Positions 1-9,139 of a stretch of DNA of 44,582 nucleotides are shown here, piece after piece. The stretch covers positions 1 to 44,582 of the forward strand of contig LFEN01000082.1 of assembly GCA_001510075.1 (NCBI GenBank). The letters run 5' to 3'. The DNA comes from Alphaproteobacteria bacterium casp-alpha2 (GTDB taxonomy: Bacteria > Pseudomonadota > Alphaproteobacteria > Rhodospirillales > Casp-alpha2). The position numbers and the translations under genes are program-made. The notes beneath the pieces were generated by a model. The model ran no database searches, had not been told where the DNA came from, and saw nothing but the letters and a program-made list of their open reading frames with translations. Position 1 is the first letter of the stretch. Each line of letters opens with the position of its first letter.

Positions 1-165
1 CAGAGAAAATCAGAGAGAAAAATACAAACTTACCGCATCATGCAATGGTTGAATTCGGTGCCGACAAGCCAGTCCGACAGGCTGCTAGCCTCAGTTGATC
101 AACAGGGTCCGGGACTCTTTTTAACTTCAAAGCGACCGCGTTTTTTTGCGTGTTTAGGCGGGGCA

Positions 166-2718
166 GTGAATTTGAGCAATCGAAAACGATTATTGCTGCT
201 AATGGCGATCATGGCCTGCGTCGCGCTGGCCGTGGCCGGGCTGTCCATATGGACGCTCTATGAAGCCGCCTTCCACGAACGGCGCACCCATCTGCTCAAC
301 ATGACCCAGGCCGAAGCCCATTTCATCGAGAAGGAAGCCGAATTTATCAAGGAAAAGCTCAAAGGCGATCCCGACGTGATCTTCCCCATCACCGCCCTCC
401 TGGCGTCCCGCTACCAGGACACATCGCATTTTGGGGAAACAGCCGAGGTCATGATGGCCCGGCTCACAGACGGCATGATCGATTTCATCGTTCATGCCGG
501 GATTAAGCACAATCAACGCGCCAGGCCCGTTTCCCTTGCCTCCAGTTCCATGGCGCAACCCATGCGTCTGGCCCTGAACGGGGACGAAGGAACTGTTATC
601 GGGCCGGATTACGACGGGGTTCAGGTTTTGGCGGCCTATCTTCCTATCAGGCAACTTGATCTGGGAATTGTCATCAAAATTAATCTGGCGGAAATCCGCC
701 AACCCTTCGTCCGCGCCGCGACGATCAGTTTTGGCGGCGGTGTTTTTATTATCCTGCTTGGCACCCTGGCGCTCAGCCGCATCAGCACCCCCCTTGTCGA
801 AAACCTGGAAAAAGCCGTTGCCCGCCTGACCGAGGCCCAGCGCATCGCCCGGCTGGGAAACTGGGAACGCGATATCAAAACCGGCCAAGGTTGGTGGTCG
901 GAAGAAACCTACCGGATTTTCGATCTTGATCCGAATTCCCCGCCACCGACCTGGGGCGAATTCTTCGCCATGGTCCATCCCGATGACCTGCCCCGGGTGC
1001 AATCGGCCGTCGACCGCTGCAAGGCGGGTAAAGAACCTTATTCCATCGAATACAGAATTTCAGATTCCGACGGCAAACAACGGATCATTTACGAACGCGG
1101 CACCTGGCGTGTCGATGCCTTTGCCAATCCGGTTCATATCAGCGGCACCCTCCAGGACATCACCATGCGCCGGCAGGCGGAAGTAGCCCTGGATCGCCAG
1201 AAGACCCTGTTCGAGGCGGTGTTCCGGGATACTCCAGATTGCATGGTCATCGCCGATGAGGATCGTAAAATGATCCTGTGCAACACGGCCTTTTTGACCA
1301 TCTTCAGGTACGAACAAAACGACATCGAAGGGCAGAACACTGCCATGTTATATGAGAGCAAAGAAGAACACGAACGCCAGGGACAAGCCCGTTTTAATCT
1401 CAGCGCCGAAAAGAAACTGGAACCTTATGTCGTCAATTACCGGCGCAAAGACGGCACGGTCTTTCCAGGCGAAACGGTAGGCACGGCCATCCGCGACGGA
1501 TCTGGAAATACGCTTGGGTATATCGCCGTGATCCGGGACATCACCGAGCGCAATCGCGCCGAAGCGACACTCAGGGAAAGCGAGGAACGTTTCCGCGATT
1601 TTTCCGAAGCCGCATCGGACTGGTTCTGGGAAATGGATGAAAATCTGCGCCTCACCTATTTCTCCGGCCGGTTCACGGAGATCAGCGGCATCGCCAACGA
1701 AGACCTGATCGGCAAAACGAGGCAAAAATCCGGCCTCGATATGGAAGACAAAAATATTCTCCGCAACATTGCCGATTTGGAAGCCCACCGCCCGTTCAAA
1801 GATTTCGAACACGCCCGCACCCTTGCCAACGGCGACATTGTCTACATGTCGACAATGGGCAAACCTGTATTTGATGCCGACGGCAATTTCAAAGGCTACC
1901 GGGGAACCGGCAGGGACATCACCGAGCGCAAGCAGGTGGAAGAAGATCTTCGCCATGCCCTTGTCCGGGCGGAAGAGGCAAACCATGCCAAGTCCGTGTT
2001 CCTGGCCACCATGAGCCACGAGTTGCGGACACCGCTGAATTCCATCATCGGCTTTTCCGATACCATCAAGGCCCAGATATTCGGTGCCCTGGGTTCGCCC
2101 AAGTACCTGGAATACGCCTGCGACATCAATGCATCAGGCACCCATCTTCTCGATGTCATTACCGATATTCTGGATATTTCGAAAATCGAGGCCGGCGAAA
2201 CCCAGATTACAGAAGAAGACGTCGAGCTTATTTCCCTGGTCGAATCGGGCATCAAGATGCTGCAAGAGCGGGCCGAAAACGACGGCATTACGCTTTCGCG
2301 CATATTCCCCAATGACTGCCCCCTGTTGCGCGCCGATGCGCGCTACATCAAACAAATCATCATCAACCTTGTCTCCAATGCGGTTAAATTCACCGAGCGG
2401 GGCGGCGCGGTGAGCCTGGAAATCACCCTGGACGACAACAACGCCGTCTTGCTCACCGTCACCGATACCGGCGTCGGCATTGATGAGGCCAATATCGACA
2501 AAGTCTTGGAACCGTTCAGCCAGGTGGGGGACATTTATTCCCGCAGTTTTGAAGGCACCGGGCTCGGGCTGCCGCTGGCCAAATCCCTGACCGAGCTTCA
2601 CGGCGGAACCCTGGAAATCAATAGCCAGCCGGGCAAGGGAACGGTGGTCATGGTCCGCTTCCCGCCGGAACGGACGATTGCGAGCGCCACTGCCGACAGG
2701 GTCGCCTCAAACGATTAG
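166..2718 (+). CDS. Membrane-bound multi-PAS sensor histidine kinase
   Basis: Autophosphorylating sensor kinase of a two-component system. From the chosen GTG start it has about 850 residues: membrane segment ~8-30, an extracytoplasmic sensing region ~31-185, membrane segment ~186-206, then three PAS domains (~221-340, 345-468, 475-590), each ending in a D-I-T box. The HisKA domain has the phospho-acceptor in SHELRTPLN (His ~618). The ATPase domain shows the N box (NLVSNAVKF), DTGVGID and GTGLGLPLA. There is no receiver domain, so the partner regulator is elsewhere. The frame is open from an ATG at 40, but those 42 extra residues look non-coding and lack a ribosome site. GTG 166 follows AGGCGGGG closely and puts the first membrane helix at the N terminus. 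The signal sensed cannot be told. Confidence 0.9.
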   Translation: MNLSNRKRLLLLMAIMACVALAVAGLSIWTLYEAAFHERRTHLLNMTQAEAHFIEKEAEFIKEKLKGDPDVIFPITALLASRYQDTSHFGETAEVMMARLTDGMIDFIVHAGIKHNQRARPVSLASSSMAQPMRLALNGDEGTVIGPDYDGVQVLAAYLPIRQLDLGIVIKINLAEIRQPFVRAATISFGGGVFIILLGTLALSRISTPLVENLEKAVARLTEAQRIARLGNWERDIKTGQGWWSEETYRIFDLDPNSPPPTWGEFFAMVHPDDLPRVQSAVDRCKAGKEPYSIEYRISDSDGKQRIIYERGTWRVDAFANPVHISGTLQDITMRRQAEVALDRQKTLFEAVFRDTPDCMVIADEDRKMILCNTAFLTIFRYEQNDIEGQNTAMLYESKEEHERQGQARFNLSAEKKLEPYVVNYRRKDGTVFPGETVGTAIRDGSGNTLGYIAVIRDITERNRAEATLRESEERFRDFSEAASDWFWEMDENLRLTYFSGRFTEISGIANEDLIGKTRQKSGLDMEDKNILRNIADLEAHRPFKDFEHARTLANGDIVYMSTMGKPVFDADGNFKGYRGTGRDITERKQVEEDLRHALVRAEEANHAKSVFLATMSHELRTPLNSIIGFSDTIKAQIFGALGSPKYLEYACDINASGTHLLDVITDILDISKIEAGETQITEEDVELISLVESGIKMLQERAENDGITLSRIFPNDCPLLRADARYIKQIIINLVSNAVKFTERGGAVSLEITLDDNNAVLLTVTDTGVGIDEANIDKVLEPFSQVGDIYSRSFEGTGLGLPLAKSLTELHGGTLEINSQPGKGTVVMVRFPPERTIASATADRVASND

Positions 2719-2725
2719 CCCCCCT

Positions 2726-3616
2726 CTACCCCCCTTGGCCTCTTTTAAGCACCGCTTCGCGGCGCATGATGTAGAGCACGCTGGCGATCACAAACACCGC
2801 ACCTGTCACCGTCCAGGTATCCGGTACATGGCCCCAGATGACAAAGCCGAACAACACCGCCCAGACCATATTAAAATACTTGAACGGCGCCACCAGAGCC
2901 GCTTCGGCCAGGCGGAAGCTTTCGATCAGCAGAAAATGCGCGGTGCCGACGAGCAACCCGCTTAACGCCATCAGGCCGACATCCTTGGCCGTCATCGGCG
3001 CCCAGCCAAAAGGCGCCGTAGCGGCCCCGACAAGGACGATGACGCCGGTCGAAAAACACAGCATCGAAAGCGACGTTTCACTGGTCGATAGCTTGCGCGT
3101 CGTCACGTCCCGAAACGCCCCCATCAGGCTGGCGCACAGCGGGAACAGCCCGGCCCACTGAACGGCCTCGCCGGTCGGGCGAACCATCACCAATACGCCC
3201 GTGAGTCCGAACAATACTGCCGTCCACCGTCGCCAGCCGACATGTTCGCCCAACAACAACGGCGCCAACACGGTAATAAACAACGGCCCGGCAAAGGTAA
3301 TGGCGATAGCGTCGGGCAACGGCAGATAGCCGAGCCCGGTAATGAACAGAAACGTGCTGGCGACCATGAAAGAAGCGCGCAGCGAATGATTGCGCAAACT
3401 GTTGATGCGAAGCACGCCCGGCCCACCGGCCCGCCACACCAGCAGGGATACGGGCAGGAACACAAATACGCCGCGCATGAACATGATCTGGCCGACCGGG
3501 AAATCCCCTGTCAGCCACTTGAGGACGGCATCGTTCATGGTCAGCAGCGCGCCGCCCAGCAGCATGAAGGCAATGCCCCGGCTAGGCGAAATGGAGGTGC
3601 CGACAGGCCTTGTCAT
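2726..3616 (-). CDS. EamA-family (DMT superfamily) permease
   Basis: Inner-membrane transporter of 296 residues, the usual length for the drug/metabolite transporter superfamily. It shows about ten hydrophobic segments in two EamA repeats. The first repeat starts near residue 13 (GIAFMLLGGALLTMNDAVLKW) and the second near residue 150 (GLFPLCASLMGAFRDVTTRK). The C terminus is basic (MRREAVLKRG), as expected for a cytoplasmic tail. The start ATG overlaps the stop of the upstream Gate-domain gene in a TAATG junction, so the two are probably co-translated. The substrate cannot be predicted; members export amino acids, nucleosides or other small metabolites. Confidence 0.88.
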   Translation of the reverse strand: MTRPVGTSISPSRGIAFMLLGGALLTMNDAVLKWLTGDFPVGQIMFMRGVFVFLPVSLLVWRAGGPGVLRINSLRNHSLRASFMVASTFLFITGLGYLPLPDAIAITFAGPLFITVLAPLLLGEHVGWRRWTAVLFGLTGVLVMVRPTGEAVQWAGLFPLCASLMGAFRDVTTRKLSTSETSLSMLCFSTGVIVLVGAATAPFGWAPMTAKDVGLMALSGLLVGTAHFLLIESFRLAEAALVAPFKYFNMVWAVLFGFVIWGHVPDTWTVTGAVFVIASVLYIMRREAVLKRGQGG

Positions 3617-4995
3617 TAGGATCCGTATAGGTAGGAAACGATAAAGACGGCGGCGGCGATGCCGGCGACGTCGGCGGCCAACGCCGCCACCAGGGCGTGG
3701 CGGATGCGCCGGATCTGCACGGCGCCAAAATAGACAGCGAGCACATAGAAGGTCGTTTCCGTCGACCCCTGGAAGGTCGATACCAGATAGCCGATGTAAC
3801 TGTCGGGCCCGGTCGCCGGGTCCTGGATGATCGAGGCCAAAATGCCATAGGCCCCCGATCCGGATAACGGTCGCAACAGCGCCATGGGAAGCGCGTCCGC
3901 CGGCAGTCCGACCAGTTCGGTCACGGCGCCCAAGGGCCGGATCAGCATTTCCAGGGCGCCGGACGTTCTAAACATGGCGACGGCGACGAGAATGGCGACC
4001 AGATAGGGAATGATCCTGAGCGCCACCTGGAACCCGTCCTTGGCGCCTTCGACGAAGGCTTCGTAGACATTGACCCGGCGCGCCACACCGAACCCCAGCA
4101 ATCCCACCATCAACCCCGGAATGATCCAGGGCGCGATGCCGCGGCCGTAAAAAATCGTCAGCGGCACCAGGCCCACGATCGCGCTCAACGCCGCCACCGA
4201 TACCCAAAGCGGATAGGGTGCGCCCACATCTTGCATTGGCGCATCTTCGATCTCTACCGCCGGGGCATGCTCGGCGACAACCGGCCCCACGGGGGGTCCC
4301 ACGGGGGGTCCCACGGGGGGTCCCACGGGGGGTCCCACGGGGGGTCCCACGGGCGTGACCGGCCAATAGCGCTGACACAGTTTGGCCATGATGATCGCCA
4401 CCGTCGTCGAACAGATGGTCGCGAACAACGTCGTCGGCACGATACCGGCGGGATCAACGGAGCCGGCGGCGGCGCGAAGGGCGATGACCCCCGTCGGCAA
4501 TATCGTTACGCTTGAGGTATTGATGGCCAAAAAAAGGACCATGGCGTTGGACGCCGTGCCGGGGCTGCGGTTGAGGGTTTCCAGTTGTTGCATGGCGCGA
4601 ATACCGAACGGCGTCGCCGCATTGCCCAACCCCAACGCATTGGCCGCCATATTAAGGATCATCGAGCCCATGGCCGGGTGCTCGGCGGGAACGTCCGGGA
4701 ACAGCCGCACCATCAACGGGCGCACGGTGCGCGCGATGACGATCAAAAGCCCGCCTTCTTCGGCCACCTTCATCAGCCCCAGAAACAAAGCCATGACGCC
4801 GACAAGCCCCAACGCCAGCGTCACCGAGCCCGTCGCCCCGTCAATCATGGCCGTCGCCAGATCCTGCATTGGGCCGTGCAGCGGAACGGCTTTGTCCGTT
4901 GCCCCCGATGACGCCCCCTGGGGCATCCAGGTCAGTTGCCGGAACCCGGCAACGACGAAGGAAATCAAGACAATGGCGAAAAAGATGACGTTCAA
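3616..4995 (-). CDS. SpmA/SpmB-like fused nucleoside-recognition (Gate) domain membrane protein
   Basis: Polytopic membrane protein of 459 residues with two Gate domains in one chain, matching fused spore-maturation-protein A/B homologues found in many non-sporulating bacteria. The first half (residues ~45-200) holds NMAANALGLGNAATPFGIRAM, a typical SpmA signature. The second half (~265-455) holds LRPLSGSGAYGIL and a segment around TFQGSTETTFYVLAVYFGA, typical of SpmB. The two halves are joined by a linker of about 60 residues. That linker contains five perfect GPPV repeats (about residues 215-237) encoded by a 12-bp tandem repeat, which is not part of the family. The physiological role of these proteins is not established; a transport function is usually assumed. 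Confidence 0.85.
   Translation of the reverse strand: MNVIFFAIVLISFVVAGFRQLTWMPQGASSGATDKAVPLHGPMQDLATAMIDGATGSVTLALGLVGVMALFLGLMKVAEEGGLLIVIARTVRPLMVRLFPDVPAEHPAMGSMILNMAANALGLGNAATPFGIRAMQQLETLNRSPGTASNAMVLFLAINTSSVTILPTGVIALRAAAGSVDPAGIVPTTLFATICSTTVAIIMAKLCQRYWPVTPVGPPVGPPVGPPVGPPVGPPVGPVVAEHAPAVEIEDAPMQDVGAPYPLWVSVAALSAIVGLVPLTIFYGRGIAPWIIPGLMVGLLGFGVARRVNVYEAFVEGAKDGFQVALRIIPYLVAILVAVAMFRTSGALEMLIRPLGAVTELVGLPADALPMALLRPLSGSGAYGILASIIQDPATGPDSYIGYLVSTFQGSTETTFYVLAVYFGAVQIRRIRHALVAALAADVAGIAAAVFIVSYLYGS
4286..4353 (-). repeat. 12-bp coding minisatellite (GPPV repeats)
   Basis: Five perfect contiguous copies of the plus-strand unit CCCACGGGGGGT (4286-4345) followed by a partial copy CCCACGGG. 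It lies within the SpmAB-like gene and encodes GPPV repeated five times, then GPVV. Because the unit is a multiple of three, gain or loss of copies keeps the gene in frame. Each unit contains a run of six G. Confidence 0.95.
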
Positions 4996-5064
4996 GGGAT
5001 TATCCGTCCAGCTATCAACGCTGATACCATGTTCTCAGCCCCAATGGCGACGTAAAAGGAACGC

Positions 5065-5814
5065 TTAAGGAGATACTACCAATAGCCGGTCGGGAAAATC
5101 GCTGAATACCCCCTCGACCCCCCAGCCGTACAATTCTTCGGCGCGGGCTGTGTCATCAATGCAAAAGGCGCGCACCGTGACCCCTTCGGCGATCATGGCG
5201 CCAACCTGTTTCTGCGTCAGTTTATTTTCCCGGCAATGAATGGCGGCAAGGCCAAGGCTGCGGGCCTTTTGTTTCCAGCCTCGGGGAAGCTTGAAGACAT
5301 TGAGCGCCAGGGCATATTCGGGGGCAACCCGTCGCACCACTTCCAGGCATTCTTCCTTGAAGCTCGACACCAGGGGCGGGGGCAGCGCCGCCGGCCATAT
5401 TTCTTTTAACACCCCGGCGGCGACCTCAGCCGTTTCCGCTTCCCAGCCGGCACAGGGTTTGATTTCCACCACCGCGCCCAGACCGAGGCGCGTCAACGCC
5501 GCCACGGCCTGCTCCAGGGACGGGGCGCGTTCACCGGCAAACACAGCTCCGAACCAGCCACCCGCATCCAGGCCTTGAAGATCGCCCCAGGTCCAATCCG
5601 CCACGGCGCCTTTGCCATCCGTCGTCCGCTCCAGCCTCTCGTCATGAAATAAAACCACGACCCGATCAGCGCTCAACTGGACGTCGAATTCGACCCAGCG
5701 AACGCCCAAGGCCGCCGCTTTTTCCAGCGACGCCAAGGTATTTTCCGGCGCGTGTCCGGCGGCCCCCCGGTGACCGATGACCTTTGGCAGTACTGGGTGC
5801 GGGGTTTCCGTCAT
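5065..5814 (-). CDS. ugpQ: Glycerophosphodiester phosphodiesterase
   Basis: Cytoplasmic enzyme of 249 residues that hydrolyses glycerophosphodiesters to sn-glycerol 3-phosphate and an alcohol. No signal peptide is present, as in UgpQ-type members. The GDPD signature is complete: HRGAAGHAPENT (residues ~15-26) with the catalytic His and Arg, EFDVQLSAD with metal-binding Glu/Asp, FHDERLERT with the second catalytic His, VEIKP (~117), VSSF, and the terminal FSDFPD. It sits about 70 bases upstream of the Gate-domain gene on the same strand, so one transcript with that gene and the EamA permease is possible. It diverges from maeB. Confidence 0.92.
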   Translation of the reverse strand: MTETPHPVLPKVIGHRGAAGHAPENTLASLEKAAALGVRWVEFDVQLSADRVVVLFHDERLERTTDGKGAVADWTWGDLQGLDAGGWFGAVFAGERAPSLEQAVAALTRLGLGAVVEIKPCAGWEAETAEVAAGVLKEIWPAALPPPLVSSFKEECLEVVRRVAPEYALALNVFKLPRGWKQKARSLGLAAIHCRENKLTQKQVGAMIAEGVTVRAFCIDDTARAEELYGWGVEGVFSDFPDRLLVVSP

Positions 5815-5908
5815 TGCCGTTTCCTTTTAAACCGGTTGCTCTCGGCCATTTTACCGATCAATCTGCGTCTGAATACGCAAATTTGGCCTGCCACCTGGAA
5901 AAAGACGG

Positions 5909-8188
5909 ATGGACGACGAAAACCTGAGAAAAATGGCGCTGGAATACCACCGCCTGCCGAGGCCCGGAAAACTGGCCATTATGGCGACCAAGCCGCTGAG
6001 CAATCAGCGCGACCTGGCGCTTGCCTATTCGCCGGGCGTCGCCGCGGCGTGCGACGCCATCGTCGAAGACCCCGGCGAGGCAGCGACGTTGACGGCGCGC
6101 CAGAACCTGGTCGGCGTCATTACCAACGGCACCGCCGTCTTGGGGCTAGGCAACATCGGCGCGCTGGCGGCAAAGCCGGTAATGGAAGGCAAAGCCGTCC
6201 TGTTCAAGAAGTTCGCCGGCATTGACGTCTTCGATATCGAAATCGACGAAACCGACCCCGACAAGCTGGTCGAGATCATCGCCAGCCTGGAGCCGACCTT
6301 CGGCGCCATCAACCTGGAAGACATCAAATCGCCGGAATGTTTTACCGTCGAGAGCAAGCTGAGGCAGCGCATGAACATTCCGGTTTTTCATGACGACCAG
6401 CACGGCACCGCCATTGTCGCCGCCGCCGCCCTGATCAACGGCCTCGATGTCGTCGGCAAGAAACTGGCTGATGTCAAGATGGTGTCCACTGGTGGCGGAG
6501 CCGCCGGAATCGCGTGTCTCGACCTTCTCGTCCATATGGGCATGAAGGTGGAAAACATCACGCTGGTGGATATCGCCGGCGTCGTTTACGTCGGCCGGAA
6601 AGAGGAAATGAACCCGGAGAAAGCGCGTTATGCGCAGGATACCAAGGCCCGCACCCTGGATGACGTGATCGAGGGCGCCGACGTGTTCCTGGGTCTTTCC
6701 GCGCCGGGAATACTGAGAGGGGAGATGGTCAAAAAAATGGCGGCCAAGCCTTTTATCCTGGCGCTCGCCAACCCGGACCCGGAAATTACCCCCGAAGAAG
6801 CCAAGAAGGCCAACCCGGACGCCGTCATCGCCACCGGCCGCTCCGATTACCCGAACCAGGTCAACAACGTGTTGTGCTTTCCTTTCATCTTCCGCGGCGC
6901 GCTCGATGTCGGCGCCACCACCATCAACGAGGAAATGAAAGCCGCCGCCGTCAAAGCGCTGGTCGATCTGGCGAAGGCGGAAAGCTCGGAAATCGTCGCC
7001 GAGGCCTATGCCGGCGAGGATTTGAAGTTCGGCCCGGAATATCTGATCCCGAGGCCTTTCGATTTGCGCCTGATTACGAAAATTGCTCCCGCCGTCGCCC
7101 GCGCCGCCATGGATAGCGGCGTCGCCACGCGCCCGATCGACGACTTCGACGCCTACAATCAGAAATTGGCACAATTCGTATTCCGCTCAGGCATGTTGAT
7201 GAAGCCGGTTTTCGACCGGGCGCGCCAGAACCCGAAACGCCTGGTCATCGCCGAAGGCGAAGGCCAGCGGGTGCTCCGCGCGGCGCAGGTGATTGTCGAT
7301 GATAACTTGGCCCGTCCGATCCTGATCGGGCGGCCCGACGTCATCGCCAGCCGGATCAAAAGGTTGGGTCTGAGGCTGGAAATTTCAAAGCATTACGATG
7401 TCGTCAACCCGGAAAACGATCCCCGCTATGACGACTACTGGCAAGGTTATCACGCCATCATGCAGCGGGGCGGCGTATCGCCCGAGGCGGCGCGCACCAT
7501 CATCCGCACCAACACAACGGTGATCGCGGCGATGATGATCAAACGCGGCGAGGCCGACGCCATGATCTGCGGCACTGTCGGACGCTACCGCGAGCACCTG
7601 CGCCACGTCATGGACATCATCGGCAAGACCGAAGGGGTGCTGGATGTGTCCGCCTTATCGACCCTGGTCATGCCGAGCGGCACCTTCTTCATATGTGATA
7701 CCCACGTCACCTACGACCCGACGGTGGAAGAACTGGTTGAAATGACCCTGCTCAGCGCCGACGCGGTGCGAAAATTCGGCGAAACGCCGAAGGTGGCGTT
7801 GCTGTCCCATTCAAACTTCGGTTCCCGCGACACGCCGTCGGCAAAAAAAATGCGCCAAGCCGTGCAATTGCTGAGCGAACGGGCCCCTGATCTGGAAGTG
7901 GAAGGGGAAATGCAGGCCGATGTCGCCCTGGATGAAGAATTGAGAAAACGGATTTTCCCGAATTCCCGACTGACGGGGCAGGCTAACCTGCTGATTCTTC
8001 CGAACCTGGAAGCCGCTAACAATGCTTTTAATTTGCTGAAATCCTTAGGGGGGGGCCTGCCCGTGGGGCCGTTCCTGGTCGGCTGTGCCAGCCCGATCCA
8101 TATCCTCACCCCGTCGGTAACGGCCAGGGGCATCGTTAACATGGCGGCCCTGGCCGTGGTTGACGCGCAAACCCGAAGAGCGGATTAA
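5909..8188 (+). CDS. maeB: NADP-dependent malic enzyme with C-terminal phosphotransacetylase domain
   Basis: Decarboxylates malate to pyruvate with NADP reduction, supplying pyruvate and NADPH. The 759 residues match the large bacterial fused form. The malic N domain (~15-150) has the catalytic Tyr in LAYSPGV (Tyr40), the Lys in EGKAVLFKK (Lys95) and metal ligands in NLEDIKSPE and FHDDQHGT. The NAD(P)-binding domain follows (~165-410, [13 protein letters not shown]). The phosphotransacetylase-like domain occupies ~424-755 and is generally thought to be regulatory, for acetyl-CoA or oligomer control. The ATG at 5909 is the start, after a weak purine-rich stretch. It is transcribed alone and ends 13 bases before a convergent small gene. 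Confidence 0.95.
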   Translation: MDDENLRKMALEYHRLPRPGKLAIMATKPLSNQRDLALAYSPGVAAACDAIVEDPGEAATLTARQNLVGVITNGTAVLGLGNIGALAAKPVMEGKAVLFKKFAGIDVFDIEIDETDPDKLVEIIASLEPTFGAINLEDIKSPECFTVESKLRQRMNIPVFHDDQHGTAIVAAAALINGLDVVGKKLADVKMVSTGGGAAGIACLDLLVHMGMKVENITLVDIAGVVYVGRKEEMNPEKARYAQDTKARTLDDVIEGADVFLGLSAPGILRGEMVKKMAAKPFILALANPDPEITPEEAKKANPDAVIATGRSDYPNQVNNVLCFPFIFRGALDVGATTINEEMKAAAVKALVDLAKAESSEIVAEAYAGEDLKFGPEYLIPRPFDLRLITKIAPAVARAAMDSGVATRPIDDFDAYNQKLAQFVFRSGMLMKPVFDRARQNPKRLVIAEGEGQRVLRAAQVIVDDNLARPILIGRPDVIASRIKRLGLRLEISKHYDVVNPENDPRYDDYWQGYHAIMQRGGVSPEAARTIIRTNTTVIAAMMIKRGEADAMICGTVGRYREHLRHVMDIIGKTEGVLDVSALSTLVMPSGTFFICDTHVTYDPTVEELVEMTLLSADAVRKFGETPKVALLSHSNFGSRDTPSAKKMRQAVQLLSERAPDLEVEGEMQADVALDEELRKRIFPNSRLTGQANLLILPNLEAANNAFNLLKSLGGGLPVGPFLVGCASPIHILTPSVTARGIVNMAALAVVDAQTRRAD

Positions 8189-8201
8189 CCGCCTTCAACC
8201 C

Positions 8202-8384
8202 TTAATAAAGATCGTCGATGTCGACTTCCGCAATATCCAGTGTCAGATCGCTGGAAAGCGCGTTAACGATTCGCAAGCCGGCGTCAAAACGATCCAGTGC
8301 CGGCGACGGAACACCACTCATGGTGTTGAATTCCGACAACAGGAAATTCTCGAAATCATGCCTCGGTCCAAAGTCCATTTGCAT
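8202..8384 (-). CDS. Small orphan protein (60 residues) behind a sigma-54-type promoter
   Basis: A 60-residue acidic protein that I do not recognise. It has no membrane segment, signal peptide or cysteine, and ends in an acidic aromatic tail (EVDIDDLY). Two things argue it is real despite its length. A strong ribosome site, AAGGAGAAG, lies about 6 bases before the ATG. About 55 bases upstream lies an excellent -24/-12 promoter (8437-8453), with the predicted transcript start ~40 bases before the ATG. It converges on maeB with 13 bases between the stops. The internal Met3 is an alternative start. Function unknown; sigma-54 control would suggest nitrogen, carbon or surface-related regulation, but that is inference. 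Confidence 0.6.
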   Translation of the reverse strand: MQMDFGPRHDFENFLLSEFNTMSGVPSPALDRFDAGLRIVNALSSDLTLDIAEVDIDDLY

Positions 8385-8436
8385 TGGTCTTCTCCTTCAA
8401 GGTCGGTTCGAGCCAATCTCGTCCCACCCCAAAGTT

Positions 8437-8453
8437 TGCAATACCCATGCCAA
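8437..8453 (-). promoter_or_regulatory. Sigma-54 (-24/-12) promoter
   Basis: Minus-strand sequence TTGGCATG-GGTA-TTGCA matches the RpoN consensus TGGCAYR-N4-TTGCW at every defined position, with correct spacing between GG (-24) and GC (-12). It points towards the 60-residue gene whose ATG ends at 8384. Activators of sigma-54 bind upstream; a perfect inverted repeat AATTAC-CT-GTAATT lies at 8471-8484, on the upstream side. Confidence 0.65.
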
Positions 8454-8470
8454 ATTCCATTAAATCCGAA

Positions 8471-8484
8471 AATTACCTGTAATT
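8471..8484. repeat. Short inverted repeat AATTAC-CT-GTAATT
   Basis: Perfect 6-bp arms with a 2-base centre in an AT-rich stretch. It is placed about 20 bases upstream of the -24 element of the sigma-54-type promoter. It could be an operator, but at this length in AT-rich DNA it could also be chance. Confidence 0.3.
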
Positions 8485-8767
8485 AATTGTTTTTAAAGTA
8501 TTTATTTAATTCTATCGGGAGCAAACCCGCAAGATTTTTCACAGCATCTCATCATTTTTTCCCTGGGGAAGTGCGACATATGCCGGTTCTACCCCCCCCT
8601 TCCAAGCCCAAATGCCTTAAAAAAAAATAGGATTATTGGTCCTTCAAAGCCTTATTTCCCTTGTATGACCTTCCGCCAAAAACGTATAAGTTTCTTTACA
8701 TTAGTGATACGTACGAGGTTCCTGGGGGATGCGTAAAAGCTCAAGGGCGGGGGACTCGAATTATACA

Positions 8768-9139
8768 ATGCGACATTTTCCGAAAAAATTGACCAAAATC
8801 GCCAAGGCAACGGCTGCAGCCGTCCTGGGGGCGCTTGTTATTGCCGCCCCGGTCCAGGCCGGCACGCTTTACGAATCCATTGCCGATTTGGTCAAAAACC
8901 AGAAACAGATCAAAGCCGCCGAAGCCGACCTGGAAAAAATGGTCAACCGCGACAACGGCTCCGAAACATTCCGCTCAGAACTTGATACCCTGGCCCTGAT
9001 GGCCTTTGACGGCATTGTCGAAATAAAAGGCAACCACATCACGATTACGCCCAAAGGCCGGCCCTGGATGCGCACCGTGGCCTCGGTCTTCGACCGCTAC
9101 CTGGGCGCCGGTGAAGCGCGCCATTCCCGCGCCGTTTGA
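8768..9139 (+). CDS. Exported small protein resembling a detached HemN C-terminal domain
   Basis: Protein of 123 residues from the ATG at 8768; the open frame from 8729 adds 13 residues that would mask the signal. The N terminus (MRHFPKKLTKIAKATAA, then a hydrophobic run ending APVQA-GT) looks like a signal peptide cleaved after about residue 31. Residues ~65-123 (FRSELDTLALMAFDGIVEI, ITITPKGRPWMRTVASVFDRYL, HSRAV) follow the pattern of the C-terminal tail of oxygen-independent coproporphyrinogen III oxidase HemN: DGLV, VTxxGRxxxRNxxxxFDxYL, then a terminal SR motif. The radical-SAM domain of HemN is absent, so it cannot be that enzyme. Its role is unknown. It is transcribed alone. Confidence 0.75.
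   Translation: MRHFPKKLTKIAKATAAAVLGALVIAAPVQAGTLYESIADLVKNQKQIKAAEADLEKMVNRDNGSETFRSELDTLALMAFDGIVEIKGNHITITPKGRPWMRTVASVFDRYLGAGEARHSRAV

Larger units (their letters stand above)
8385..8767. other. 383-base intergenic region, divergent promoters
   Basis: AT-rich region between two divergent small genes. It holds the sigma-54-type promoter (8437-8453, minus), the inverted repeat at 8471-8484, and a 6-bp inverted repeat ACGTAT-N19-ATACGT (8682-8687 and 8707-8712) just before the HemN-tail gene on the plus strand. No convincing sigma-70 promoter, terminator or RNA gene was seen. Runs of C (around 8595) and A (around 8622) are present. Confidence 0.5.

Noticed and set aside
4286-4353. CRISPR-like repeat array
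   Set aside because: Units are contiguous without spacers and lie in a coding frame; it is a minisatellite.
6146-7174. Long minus-strand open frame (342 residues) inside maeB
   Set aside because: Low-complexity shadow translation antisense to a well-supported enzyme; no ribosome site or family.
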